Source of the DNA: Chitinophagaceae bacterium UBA2791
GTDB taxonomy: Bacteria; Bacteroidota; Bacteroidia; Chitinophagales; Chitinophagaceae
Assembly (NCBI GenBank): GCA_002352105.1
Contig: DEHV01000012.1
Coordinates: forward strand, 1 to 34,185
Reading direction: 5' to 3'
DNA: 34,185 nt
Positions 8,334 through 16,103 of the stretch are shown piece by piece (the first letter of the stretch is position 1; each line of letters begins with the position of its first letter). Made by a program: the position numbers and the translations under genes. The notes under the pieces were generated by a model that worked only from the letters and a program-made list of their open reading frames with translations, was not told the DNA's origin and searched no databases.

Positions 8334-9845
8334 TTAGTGTTTAAAATGCCTGAGCCCGGTGATTGCCATGGCCAATCCGTTTTGCTTGCAATATTCCAAC
8401 GAGTCTTTATCGCGGATAGAGCCGCCGGGTTGAATAAAAGCCGCAATGCCCGCCTGGTGCGCCATTTTTACGCAATCGTCGAACGGAAAAAAAGCGTCGG
8501 AAGCCAGTACTGCGCCGTCCAGGTCAAAATTAAATTGCCGGGCCTTGTCGATGGCCTGCCTTAGCGCGTCGATCCTGCTGGTTTGTCCGCAGCCCTTTCC
8601 GATCAGCTGTTTGTTTTTTACCAGGCTGATGGCGTTGGATTTAAGGTGTTTGCATACAATATTGGCGAAAACCAGGTCTTGCTTTTCCGCTTCGGTCGCT
8701 TCTCTTGTGCCATGCGTTTCCCAGGAAGCATAATTTCCCTGGTCGATGTCTTGCGCCAGCGTTCCGTTCAGGATGCTTTTAAACATCTTCGGGGAAGGAG
8801 CGGCGTTCGCATGATGTTGAAGCAGGATGCGGTTTTTCTTTGACGTTAATATTTCCAGGGCCTCTCCGTCAAAAGCAGGCGCAATCAGCGCCTCGAAAAA
8901 TATATCATTGATCAGTTGGGCCGTTGCTTTATTAATGGGGCCATTGCATACCAGCACGCCGCCAAACGCTGATTCGGGATCTCCCGCCAGCGCGGCGCTC
9001 CAGGATTCTTCAACAGTATCTCTCGATGCCACGCCGCAGGTATTGGTATGCTTGATGATGGCGAAGCTGGTATCGGAGAATTCAGCGATCAACTGGATGG
9101 CCGAATCAATGTCTACCAGGTTATTATAAGAGATCTCCTTGCCATGCAGTTGGGTGAAGGTCCTGGTCAGGTCGCCATAAAACACTGCTTTCTGGTGCGG
9201 GTTCTCCCCATAGCGTAAAGTCCTCTCCGGGCCCTGGTTGAGGGTTTCGATGGGCGCGGCGGGATTAAAATAATTGGAGATCGCCAGGTCGTACCGCGCA
9301 CAAACTTCAAAAGCTTTAGCGGCAAAGGCTTTTCTGGTTTCAACCGTTGTTTCCCCCTGCTGTTCCGTGATCACTTTTTCCAGGTCGGGGTATTGCGCGG
9401 GGCTTGCGGTGATCAGCACGTCTTTAAAGTTTTTGCCTGCCGCGCGGATCAGCGAAACGCCGCCGATATCTATTTTTTCGATAATGGCTTGTTCGTTGTT
9501 GGCGGTTTTCAGCGTTTCTTCAAAAGGGTAGAGATCAACGATCACCAGGTCCAGCTCGGGAATATTGTATTCCGCCATCTCCTTAATATCTGTTTCATTG
9601 TCTCTTCTGCCCAGTATTCCGCCAAAGATCACCGGATGAAGCGTTTTTACGCGTCCGCCAAGGATCGAGGGATAGCCGGTGAGTTTTTCTACGGGCGTAA
9701 CCGGGATTTCCAGCTGCTCTATGAATTTCTGAGTTCCCCCGGTGGAATACAGTTGAACGCCAAGCTTATGCAATTGTTTTACGATGGGTTCCAGTCCCTC
9801 TTTATAAAAAACAGAGATCAGGGCCGATTGAATCTTTTTAGTCAT
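8334..9845 (-). CDS. purH: Bifunctional AICAR formyltransferase / IMP cyclohydrolase
   Basis: PurH carries out the last two steps of purine synthesis: it formylates AICAR with 10-formyl-THF and closes the ring to IMP. The 503 residues have the expected two parts. The N-terminal cyclohydrolase (about 1-135) contains STGGT (34-38), the GGRVKTLHP loop (63-71) and DLYPFEE. The C-terminal transformylase contains RYGENPHQ (211-218) and the catalytic Lys-His pair in IKHTNTCG (264-271). SDAFFPF and IQPGGSIRD are in their usual places near the end. It starts with ATG at 9845, 81 nt downstream of comEC on the same strand. No PUR-box-like operator was recognised. Confidence 0.96.
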   Translation of the reverse strand: MTKKIQSALISVFYKEGLEPIVKQLHKLGVQLYSTGGTQKFIEQLEIPVTPVEKLTGYPSILGGRVKTLHPVIFGGILGRRDNETDIKEMAEYNIPELDLVIVDLYPFEETLKTANNEQAIIEKIDIGGVSLIRAAGKNFKDVLITASPAQYPDLEKVITEQQGETTVETRKAFAAKAFEVCARYDLAISNYFNPAAPIETLNQGPERTLRYGENPHQKAVFYGDLTRTFTQLHGKEISYNNLVDIDSAIQLIAEFSDTSFAIIKHTNTCGVASRDTVEESWSAALAGDPESAFGGVLVCNGPINKATAQLINDIFFEALIAPAFDGEALEILTSKKNRILLQHHANAAPSPKMFKSILNGTLAQDIDQGNYASWETHGTREATEAEKQDLVFANIVCKHLKSNAISLVKNKQLIGKGCGQTSRIDALRQAIDKARQFNFDLDGAVLASDAFFPFDDCVKMAHQAGIAAFIQPGGSIRDKDSLEYCKQNGLAMAITGLRHFKH

Positions 9846-9926
9846 GGAATGGGAGCTTTAATGCGTAGAAAGGGCGCTAAATTACTTCAAATGAAACTCC
9901 TGGCAAAGCAGCCCGCGTCAAATCCG

Positions 9927-12131
9927 CTATTTGTGCGTATTTATTTTGGACAGCAGCCCCCTCCCATAAAAAATGATGGTATAGAGCAATATAGCCTGGG
10001 GGAGGGAGATGCTCAGGTCTTTCCAGGTAGAGAAGGGGATCTTTTCGAGGTATTGAATACTGGTATTCATCGCCCAGATCATCCAGTGGAGCGCCCAGCC
10101 TATTGCCGTTGCGGCGGGTGGGAGCCAGGAGATGGCGCACAATAATAGTTCTCCGATCAGGATGATGCTCGAAAGCGGCACGGCAATAAAGTTGGTCAGG
10201 AGAAACAGGTTCGGGAACTGGCGAAAATAAAACAGGATCAGCGGCAGCGTGAGCCATTGCGCCGCTATCGTTACCGCGTTCAGTTTCCAGGCTGCGTCTG
10301 CGATTGCATTTTTAAAGGTCAGCAGCCGGTAGACAGGCTTCATAAAAATGACGATGCCCGTCAGCGCCGCATAGGAAAGCTGGAAACCCACATCCCATAG
10401 CCAGTAAGGATGATAGCACAATAAGGCAAATGCCGAGGCGGCGAGATTATTGTAAATAGAGGTTTCTCTCGAAATGCTTTTGCCCAGCACGATAAAGGAA
10501 AACATTACCGCTGATCGCAAAACCGAAGGAGCGCCGCCGGCGAGCAAGCTAAACAGCCATAGCCCGGCGAGAATGATCAGCGGCTCCGGCCACCGGTTTT
10601 TTCTCATGCGCGATAGGGGTAGGCAGATGATTTTAAGCAGCGCATAGATCAACCCAAGATGTAACCCTGAGATGGCGATCACATGCACGACGCCGGTATT
10701 GCTGTACGATTGAAGCAATGATTTGTCCAGATCGTCTTTATAGCCGATCAGCAGGGCTTCTGCTAACCCTTGCTCTTTTTTGCCGGGGATATATTTTTGA
10801 ATGATAGAGATGATCTTTTCGCGGGTATGGATCAGCAAGGCCTGGAGCGGGGAGGAGCGGGTTTGCGGCAGGACGGTAAACTCCCCGGGGCGGAGGAATA
10901 CCTGGAAATGGATGCCCTCAAATGCGCAATACCGGCGATAATCGAAGCTGCCGGGGCCCGGAGGCATGAAGTTTTCTATCGGTTGCAGCGGTTTGGCGAA
11001 GGAGATCATGTTTCCGTAACGGGGGTAGGCGGCCGGATAGGGATGAACTGTATAAGCTGACAGCATTTCCCCCGCAGCGCTATCCGGAAGAGGGCTGGCG
11101 GGATTCGGTGTGGAATGGTCCGGGAAAGGCGCGCCTGGTCCGCGGTTTGAAATAGCTGTTGACGGCGCGGTTATGCGTTTAGGCCGGGGGCGCGGTTTCA
11201 GGAAATAGACAAAGATATTTCCGCAGTTCTTCATGGAACAACCGGGATAATGCGGCGAGGTTCTGTTTTCGGTGTTCAGTGTTTTATCAGGTATGCTGGA
11301 AGGGGCTGGATTTCCCGGCGCGTTGGAATCCGGGCGCGTTGTTCTTTGTTTGTTTTTTGAGTAAGAGGAGAATGGGATGTCGGAATCGATTGGCGCCTGT
11401 TGTTTATGAATAGTCGCGGCGGCGTCTGATAAGGTAGCTTCTCCTATAGGGGGATGGATCGAAGGATGATGTTTATGGATAGCCTGTATGGTAGCCAACA
11501 TTTTCCAGGATGATCTTTTTTCTGATGGGTTTTCCCGGATAAGGGCGATGATCTCCGGCGGGCGGCGAGGGGTTGAAGCAGCGGCCGGTTTGGTTGAAGA
11601 GATGGAAGCCGGGCTGGTCGGGTCTCTTGGCGCCGTGGACAGCCCAACGACGGGTCTGGTTGAATTTTTTTTGCGATTGAATGGTTTTGGGTCTTGATTG
11701 GTTGAATCGAAGATATGGCTGCTTATGATTGTTTTTCGGTTAAATGATTTCTGGCCTTGCCCGGTTGAATCGAATCCCGCGCCCTTCATAAAAGGATAGG
11801 AAGAATGGCCTGCGTTGTCGTATTCATCCGCATTACAAAAGCGGCTAACCTTTCGCGCGAGCGGAGAGGAGTCCTTATAGTAAGTCAATAGCGCGCCGGC
11901 GCTAAACAGCAGGAGGTGCAGGCAGACGCCTGTCAGCCAACTCAGGGTAAACCGGGTACGGGCGCTAAACATAGCATACAGGGTCAGTCCGCAGAGCGAT
12001 ATGCCGGTCAGCCGCCAGGAATTAATTACCGGGAGCGGAAGATAATATTGAACAATGATACCGGCTATTAAGGGCGGCAGCAGCCGGACAAACGGCGCCT
12101 GTTTCCAGATGGACAACGCATACGATGACAT
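9927..12131 (-). CDS. comEC: ComEC/Rec2 family DNA uptake channel protein with large low-complexity inserts
   Basis: ComEC forms the inner-membrane pore that takes up single-stranded DNA in competent cells. The 734-residue protein has N-terminal membrane helices (about 15-85), a DUF4131/OB-like soluble region (about 85-420) and the Competence domain (about 430-734), with LLIGYKDDLDKSL and VHVIAISGLHLG as hallmarks. There is no C-terminal metallo-beta-lactamase domain, which is usual in this phylum. The soluble region is odd: its recognisable blocks (EIIALIRENP; GNIFVYFL; YGNMISFAKPLQPIEN; GSFDYRRYCAFEGI) are pushed apart by Pro/Ser/Thr/Asn-rich stretches at about 100-193, 220-302 and 312-368. 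The reading frame stays open throughout. Whether competence is functional here is unknown. Confidence 0.9.
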   Translation of the reverse strand: MSSYALSIWKQAPFVRLLPPLIAGIIVQYYLPLPVINSWRLTGISLCGLTLYAMFSARTRFTLSWLTGVCLHLLLFSAGALLTYYKDSSPLARKVSRFCNADEYDNAGHSSYPFMKGAGFDSTGQGQKSFNRKTIISSHIFDSTNQDPKPFNRKKNSTRPVVGLSTAPRDPTSPASISSTKPAAASTPRRPPEIIALIRENPSEKRSSWKMLATIQAIHKHHPSIHPPIGEATLSDAAATIHKQQAPIDSDIPFSSYSKNKQRTTRPDSNAPGNPAPSSIPDKTLNTENRTSPHYPGCSMKNCGNIFVYFLKPRPRPKRITAPSTAISNRGPGAPFPDHSTPNPASPLPDSAAGEMLSAYTVHPYPAAYPRYGNMISFAKPLQPIENFMPPGPGSFDYRRYCAFEGIHFQVFLRPGEFTVLPQTRSSPLQALLIHTREKIISIIQKYIPGKKEQGLAEALLIGYKDDLDKSLLQSYSNTGVVHVIAISGLHLGLIYALLKIICLPLSRMRKNRWPEPLIILAGLWLFSLLAGGAPSVLRSAVMFSFIVLGKSISRETSIYNNLAASAFALLCYHPYWLWDVGFQLSYAALTGIVIFMKPVYRLLTFKNAIADAAWKLNAVTIAAQWLTLPLILFYFRQFPNLFLLTNFIAVPLSSIILIGELLLCAISWLPPAATAIGWALHWMIWAMNTSIQYLEKIPFSTWKDLSISLPQAILLYTIIFYGRGLLSKINTHK
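11670..11774 (-). repeat. Two imperfect 63-nt-period repeats inside comEC
   Basis: Residues 120-133 (FDSTGQGQKSFNRK) and 141-154 (FDSTNQDPKPFNRK) are near copies 21 codons apart, at 11733-11774 and 11670-11711. The DNA is similar as well (both contain GGTTGAATCGAA on the plus strand). This points to duplication by slippage or unequal exchange within the first disordered insert. Confidence 0.8.
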
Positions 12132-12198
12132 GATTCAAATTAAACCGGGGCTAGCAGCAGGCCAGGGGAAAAAAACGTTTTGGCGGTGTTTTATCAAC

Positions 12199-12228
12199 TA
12201 GTTCCGAGAGCGGCGCTTCGTTGCACAA
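12199..12228 (-). repeat. 30-nt fragment duplicated from fecR
   Basis: Bases 12203-12228 are identical to 12695-12720 inside fecR, and three more matching bases lie beyond one mismatch (30 nt, one difference, same orientation, 492 nt apart). In fecR the segment encodes LCNEAPLSEL of the C-terminal DUF4974-like domain; the copy could encode the same peptide, but I see no start or further homology around it. Chance is very unlikely for 26 exact bases. It looks like a relic of a partial duplication or of a lost paralogue. Confidence 0.85.
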
Positions 12229-12323
12229 CAAGGTTTTTCGGCGATTAAGGCCTTTATCTCCTGAAGAAGGTTTTGCGGTGTTCTATTGTTATTAAGAGAA
12301 AACCCTCATTAACTGCTGAGGAA

Positions 12324-12345
12324 AAAACAGATTTTCTACTGTTTT
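12324..12345 (-). terminator. Possible weak terminator after the sigma/fecR transcript
   Basis: On the minus strand AAAACAG and CTGTTTT form a 7-bp stem around an 8-nt loop, and the right arm runs into TTTTTT. The stem is A/T-rich and lies about 200 nt past the fecR stop, so the assignment is tentative. Confidence 0.35.
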
Positions 12346-12543
12346 ATCACGGTTAGCCTGTCAATAAAATACCAGTAAAATACTACAGTGTTGTCGGGAA
12401 TAAACGCTGGTGGCCTGGTGGATGATCCTGTTTGACAGCAAGGTAGAACAACACGGGTTGTCGGGTTAAAGCAAACATCGCGGAGCTGTCGCAGATTTTC
12501 CATTTTTATAGCAGCGATACCTGTTTGTTAGTATATGAAATGC

Positions 12544-13827
12544 TTAATTCATCCCTAAGGGAACCGGTTCATGCAGCGGCGGCATTAAAGAAGAAACAAG
12601 ACCTTGTTCCTGATCTTGCGGGCGTTTTGAAAAGATCAGGGTATTTCCCTGCTGCACAAAATGCAGTCCGTTTGCGCGCAGGAGCTTTATTAGCTCCGAG
12701 AGCGGCGCTTCGTTGCACAATGTTCCCGAAAAGTACCGATGAGAAGCCCGGTCGATATTCACGATATCCAGATCGTAGCGTCGTTCCATCTCCAATAAAA
12801 AATCGCGCATCGCAACATGGATAAAAATGCGTTCGGGCCCCATCCAGGACAAAGCTTCCCTGGTATCGACCGATAATACCTTAATACCGCCGGGCAAACC
12901 GTTTTGTTCATCATGGCCTGCAAGGGCCTGTTGTCCGGCTTGTAGCATAGCGTTATCGCCGGGAGTGGATATCATGAGTTCTCCTGCAGAAAGCGTGGAT
13001 ACCATCCGGTTATCGTATGTGTTTACGTTAAAGTCGGCATGGGCAACTTTTATCCTGGCGTAATCGGTAATGATATGCCAGGGCGAGTTGAGCTGTTGCG
13101 GCGATTCAAAATAGGCTTCGCCTTTGAGTTCGATAGCGTATTCCGGGCTGGTAAGATCAACCGGGAACCGTATGGAAGAAGCGGCGTTCAGCGTTATTTT
13201 AACGCCATTCGGCAATAAGATGCGATGGCAGGCGCCACGGGAAGTGGCAATCGTATGGTAAACGGGTTGTTGCCCGACCTGCCCCGGCCTGCCAAGCGAC
13301 TTATACTCCAGTACGCCTGAAGGCAATCTAACCAATACGGTATTTCCCTGCCGGGTGATTTCGCCGGTATAGCTGCTGTCTACCACGATAGCGCATCCAT
13401 TGTCGAGAATAAGCTTGCATTTGTTCACCCCGGGAAGAATGAGGGCGCTCTCCTCCGTATTGGCGCTACAGGCGTATTCCAGTTTGGACGGGCGGTGAAA
13501 TATCCAGGCCAGCAGAATGGCCAGCAGCGCCGTGGCCGCGTATGTTGCATAAGAGCGTTGGGATGAGATAAAAGATCGGATCTTTTTTAACGGGGAAATC
13601 CTGGAGCGGCTGATGATCTCCCTTGCCGAAGGCTTCCAACGCTTAAGCTCTTCGGGCAGCTCATCATTATATGGCAGACCATCAGAAACCTCTTTTATCA
13701 TCTGTTCCAGTTCTTCCTCTTCGTAAAGGTCCAGCGCCAACATCAGCAGCTCTTCTTCATGAGCGGAAGCAGTACGTTCCATATGCTTTTTAAGCAGTTC
13801 CTTCACATATCCAGGTTGATGAATCAT
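12544..13827 (-). CDS. FecR-family anti-sigma regulator
   Basis: FecR proteins sit in the inner membrane, bind an ECF sigma factor on the cytoplasmic side, and sense a TonB-dependent receptor in the periplasm. The 427-residue protein has a cytoplasmic N-terminal part (1-92) and one membrane segment (about 95-110, ATYAATALLAILLAWIF). A periplasmic FecR beta domain follows (about 190-290; GACHRILLPNGVKITLNAAS, KGEAYF), and then a DUF4974-like C-terminal domain (about 333-400) with FIHVAMRDFLLEMERRY. The sigma gene lies 10 nt upstream and is co-transcribed. No SusC/TonB receptor follows it, although one normally does; the nearest SusC is about 5 kb away and separated by plus-strand genes. Confidence 0.9.
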   Translation of the reverse strand: MIHQPGYVKELLKKHMERTASAHEEELLMLALDLYEEEELEQMIKEVSDGLPYNDELPEELKRWKPSAREIISRSRISPLKKIRSFISSQRSYATYAATALLAILLAWIFHRPSKLEYACSANTEESALILPGVNKCKLILDNGCAIVVDSSYTGEITRQGNTVLVRLPSGVLEYKSLGRPGQVGQQPVYHTIATSRGACHRILLPNGVKITLNAASSIRFPVDLTSPEYAIELKGEAYFESPQQLNSPWHIITDYARIKVAHADFNVNTYDNRMVSTLSAGELMISTPGDNAMLQAGQQALAGHDEQNGLPGGIKVLSVDTREALSWMGPERIFIHVAMRDFLLEMERRYDLDIVNIDRASHRYFSGTLCNEAPLSELIKLLRANGLHFVQQGNTLIFSKRPQDQEQGLVSSLMPPLHEPVPLGMN

Positions 13828-13837
13828 GGCGGCAGAT

Positions 13838-14401
13838 TTATAATAACAATAATTTAATGCGACTGTTCATGAACTTACGTATTTGCTTAAGCGATCCTGT
13901 AATAAGGTTTTTAACCGTGCTTTCCGATACCTTGCATTTTTCAGCGATCTGTTTTCTGTTCAATCCTTCTTCCCGGCTCAGCCGGTACACCAGTTGCATT
14001 TGCGGAGGCAGGCGGTTTACCGCAGCTTGTATCTCCTTTTTCAGTTCCTTGATATCGATATCGTTTTCCATAATGCCGGGAGCCTGGGATGGCGTCAGTT
14101 GGTCGAGCCCGATAGTAAACCGCCTTTTCTCTCTTTTTAATACGTTCAGAGATTGAAACCTGGCGCATTTATACAGCCATGCCAATGGGCGTTCCATGGC
14201 GGCTATGGCTTTCCTGTTTTCCCAAAGTTTTTGATAGGCGTCAAACAGAATTTCTTTTGCCAGTTCGGGATCGATAATAATATTCCTGATATAGGCCAGC
14301 AGTTCAGTCGAATACCGCTCAATAATCGAATCCAGGGCCGGTTGGTGGTCGAGGCCAAGAAGCCTGAAGGGATCGTCGTTGTATATCTTTTTTTGCGCCA
14401 T
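13838..14401 (-). CDS. RNA polymerase sigma-70 factor, ECF subfamily
   Basis: This 187-residue ECF sigma factor resembles those paired with FecR in Bacteroidota. Region 2 covers about residues 24-90, with the helix ELLAYIRNIIIDPELAKEIL, and supplies core binding and -10 recognition. Region 4 covers about 128-180: VNRLPPQMQLVYRLSREEG followed by a helix-turn-helix in RKQIAEKCKVSESTVKN, which reads the -35 region. Its start at ATG 14401 fits the usual length. It precedes fecR by 10 nt, so FecR is the likely membrane partner. The targets cannot be read from the sequence. The divergent MauE-like gene and the SusC block are candidates by position only. Confidence 0.93.
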   Translation of the reverse strand: MAQKKIYNDDPFRLLGLDHQPALDSIIERYSTELLAYIRNIIIDPELAKEILFDAYQKLWENRKAIAAMERPLAWLYKCARFQSLNVLKREKRRFTIGLDQLTPSQAPGIMENDIDIKELKKEIQAAVNRLPPQMQLVYRLSREEGLNRKQIAEKCKVSESTVKNLITGSLKQIRKFMNSRIKLLLL

Positions 14402-15000
14402 GCCGGTCTGACTGATATGGGATTAAAACAGGAAGAAATACCATAATGAAGGGAGGATTGCAGTTGCGGACCGGATTAAAATAAAGGGCAGAAAAAATTT
14501 ATGAATATCCGGGTAGGACTAAAGCCCGTTTTTGTTGTTTATACAAGTGAAGGAAGTCAATTCGAAAGTAGGATAATAAATCCATGCTTATGTAGAACGC
14601 TCTGAATATTTTTTGTTTGTCTCTCGGTATTGCGCCATTAAGGCACAGAGGGAGTTTTATGGGAAAGAGGAATGCCTGTTCCTCGAAAAACCGGGGGTCG
14701 AAGCAGACTTATATTTTATGGATCAAGCTAACGCTGCTCCGTAGCAACAACGGAGTGCAGGCAAGAAATTGTTTTGCGGGTTAACTCAATGCAATCACGG
14801 ATATAGCGTCGGGCAGCGTATTTCTCCGGCAGCGCTACACGGATTGAACCAATACGATCATTGTGATTGTACTAAAACACGCACAATTTCTTCGTAGCGC
14901 CTCGTGAATTAATGCAATATAATCCCGGCGGCAAAGCGGTACGATAAGGGCTTTGTTAAGACAATTTCTTACGCTGATTTTAATAATAACAGATGCGGAT
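14402..15000. other. Divergent intergenic region between the sigma factor and the MauE-like gene
   Basis: These 599 nt must hold the promoters of two divergent units. A possible plus-strand promoter for the MauE-like gene is TTTG at 14952-14955 followed 19 nt later by the imperfect box TGATTTTA (14975-14982). A small hairpin with stem CTCCGT/ACGGAG lies at 14737-14755. No gene, RNA gene or repeat was recognised. The region is long for this compact stretch and could hide an ECF-type operator. Confidence 0.5.
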
Positions 15001-15468
15001 ATGCGTGCTGGTATAAAAAATATTGTTAAGTCTGGGCGCCTGCTTTTGCTGGCGGATCTTATCAATGCGCTGATCATACTGTTGCTGGCTTATGCGGCGG
15101 CGAGCAAGCTATGGGATTATTATGGTTTTGCGCAGGTGTTGGATCAGTCGCCCTTGTTGAAGCCCTATGCGAATGTATTGGCCTGGGCGCTGCCGGCGTT
15201 GGAATTGGCCATTGTTGTTTTATTGCTGCTCCCGATCACTCGTTTGAGAGGCCTGTATGTATCGGCGAGTTTATTGATCGCGTTCGCTTTGTATTTGTCG
15301 TATATGGTTTTGTTTGCGCCCCATCTTCCCTGCGGTTGCGGCGGCGTATTAAAAAGCCTGAGCTGGCGTCAGCATATTTTTTTCAATTTGTTTTTTGTGG
15401 GGTTAGCGTTTGCCGCCATTTATATATACCGGCGTTATAAGACAACGGTGAGCGAATCTCCCCCTTAG
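15001..15468 (+). CDS. MauE/DoxX-like redox-associated membrane protein
   Basis: The 155-residue protein has four membrane segments (about 14-33, 58-78, 86-106 and 125-145). A KLWDYYGF motif follows the first helix, and a CGCGG motif at 111-115 lies at the membrane face between helices 3 and 4. Methylamine-utilisation MauE and its DoxX-like relatives are thought to pass thiol oxidation or reduction through membrane cysteines, like DsbD or VKOR. The two cysteines here (111 and 113) fit that idea but are spaced CXC. I chose ATG 15001; a TTG at 14953 is in frame but adds an unlikely extension. The next gene, a small exported protein, is 121 nt downstream on the same strand and may be its partner. 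Confidence 0.82.
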   Translation: MRAGIKNIVKSGRLLLLADLINALIILLLAYAAASKLWDYYGFAQVLDQSPLLKPYANVLAWALPALELAIVVLLLLPITRLRGLYVSASLLIAFALYLSYMVLFAPHLPCGCGGVLKSLSWRQHIFFNLFFVGLAFAAIYIYRRYKTTVSESPP

Positions 15469-15548
15469 GTTCCTTCGGGAACAGAAACGATATTATGCTG
15501 ATAGCCTGTAATGACGGAGTCAGGACAGGCGCGGGGCGCAACGCCCGC
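15469..15548 (+). other. Two hairpins between the MauE-like gene and the small exported protein gene
   Basis: GTTCC-TTCG-GGAAC (15469-15482) is a UUCG-capped stem directly after the MauE stop codon. A GC-rich stem follows (GCGGGGCG at 15531-15538 with CGCCCGC at 15542-15548, one bulged G), 41 nt before the next ATG. Neither has a U-run. They may mark mRNA processing or protection, giving the small protein a different expression level. Confidence 0.5.
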
Positions 15549-15589
15549 AACGAATATGAATCATCAATTATCAAACTAAAACATTTGTT

Positions 15590-15967
15590 ATGAAAAATTA
15601 TTTTTTAGGCCTCGCAGCAATCATTATTGCCATCGGCGCTGCAGCGTATACAAGTCCGGAAGTAAAAGTTAAACCCCAGAGCTATACTTTCTATTTTACC
15701 GGGAACCCTCTGTTAGATACGGATGTTGCGGATGAGAGTAAATGGAGCATCACGCCAACCGAGAATGAATGCGAGGAAGAAGATAACAAAGCCTGCCAAA
15801 TAGTGGTTGATGATAATCAAACCTTTGTAGATGTAAACGACGGCAATAAACGGAAGCTTTTGAGTACGCTCGGTATCATTGCAGTTGCCGGCGCCGACGG
15901 CTCAGGCAATGGGTATGTTCCTAAGATGCCGCATACCGGGATTTCGTCAAGCAAAGGCAGACCTTAA
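15590..15967 (+). CDS. Small exported protein with a CX7C cysteine pair (DUF6520-like)
   Basis: The 125-residue product has an N-terminal hydrophobic segment (about residues 4-19) ending in AAAYTS, a plausible signal peptide. The mature part has an aromatic patch (SYTFYFTGNP), a conserved-looking DESKWSITP and two cysteines, Cys61 and Cys69, in an acidic stretch (NECEEEDNKACQIVVDD). The tail is Gly/Ser-rich. The general layout (lone signal peptide, Y.F, K/N-W, two cysteines) is like the small DUF6520-type proteins common in Bacteroidota, whose function is unknown; this link is from memory of the pattern, not a search. One intramolecular disulfide is likely after export. The MauE-like redox protein upstream and the TlpA fusion nearby are plausible partners. 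Confidence 0.72.
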   Translation: MKNYFLGLAAIIIAIGAAAYTSPEVKVKPQSYTFYFTGNPLLDTDVADESKWSITPTENECEEEDNKACQIVVDDNQTFVDVNDGNKRKLLSTLGIIAVAGADGSGNGYVPKMPHTGISSSKGRP

Positions 15968-16070
15968 TTCTGTTATCTCAAAAAAGTCTTTGAGATGCGA
16001 GGATTCTGATATGGTGTACAGCTTGAGTTAGGCCCAGTGGTATATAGGCCCGCTCATGCGACGCTAAGAA

Positions 16071-16103
16071 AGGAAGATAGTCGACCTAATCGGCTATCTT
16101 CCT
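16071..16103 (-). terminator. Strong hairpin terminator overlapping the cotH stop codon
   Basis: AGGAAGATAGTCGA (16071-16084) pairs with TCGGCTATCTTCCT (16090-16103) to give a 14-bp stem with one G-U pair and a 5-nt loop. On the minus strand the stem is followed by TTTCTT, so it should end the cotH transcript. The cotH stop codon (16094-16096) lies inside the right arm. It may also stop transcripts arriving from the convergent small-protein gene. Confidence 0.75.

Larger units (their letters stand above)
12132..12543. other. Intergenic gap between fecR and comEC
   Basis: These 412 nt lie downstream of fecR and upstream of comEC. I see no convincing gene. The gap holds a 30-nt echo of fecR (12199-12228) and a weak A/T-rich hairpin with a U-run on the minus strand (12324-12345). 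The comEC promoter should be here, but no clean consensus was found. It may be the remains of a gene that once followed fecR. Confidence 0.6.

Noticed and set aside
8282..8446. A 55-codon N-terminal extension of the DMT transporter
   Set aside because: It overlaps the purH 3' end, lacks membrane character and would bury the hairpin in coding sequence; the ATG at 8281 fits the family.
12199..12720. The 30-nt fecR repeat as attachment sites of an excised element
   Set aside because: The repeats flank only the 3' part of fecR and a gap, one copy is within a working gene, and no integrase or tRNA is near.
14835..15077. Minus-strand open frame of 80 codons near the MauE-like gene
   Set aside because: It overlaps the start of the MauE-like gene on the other strand and has no recognisable features.
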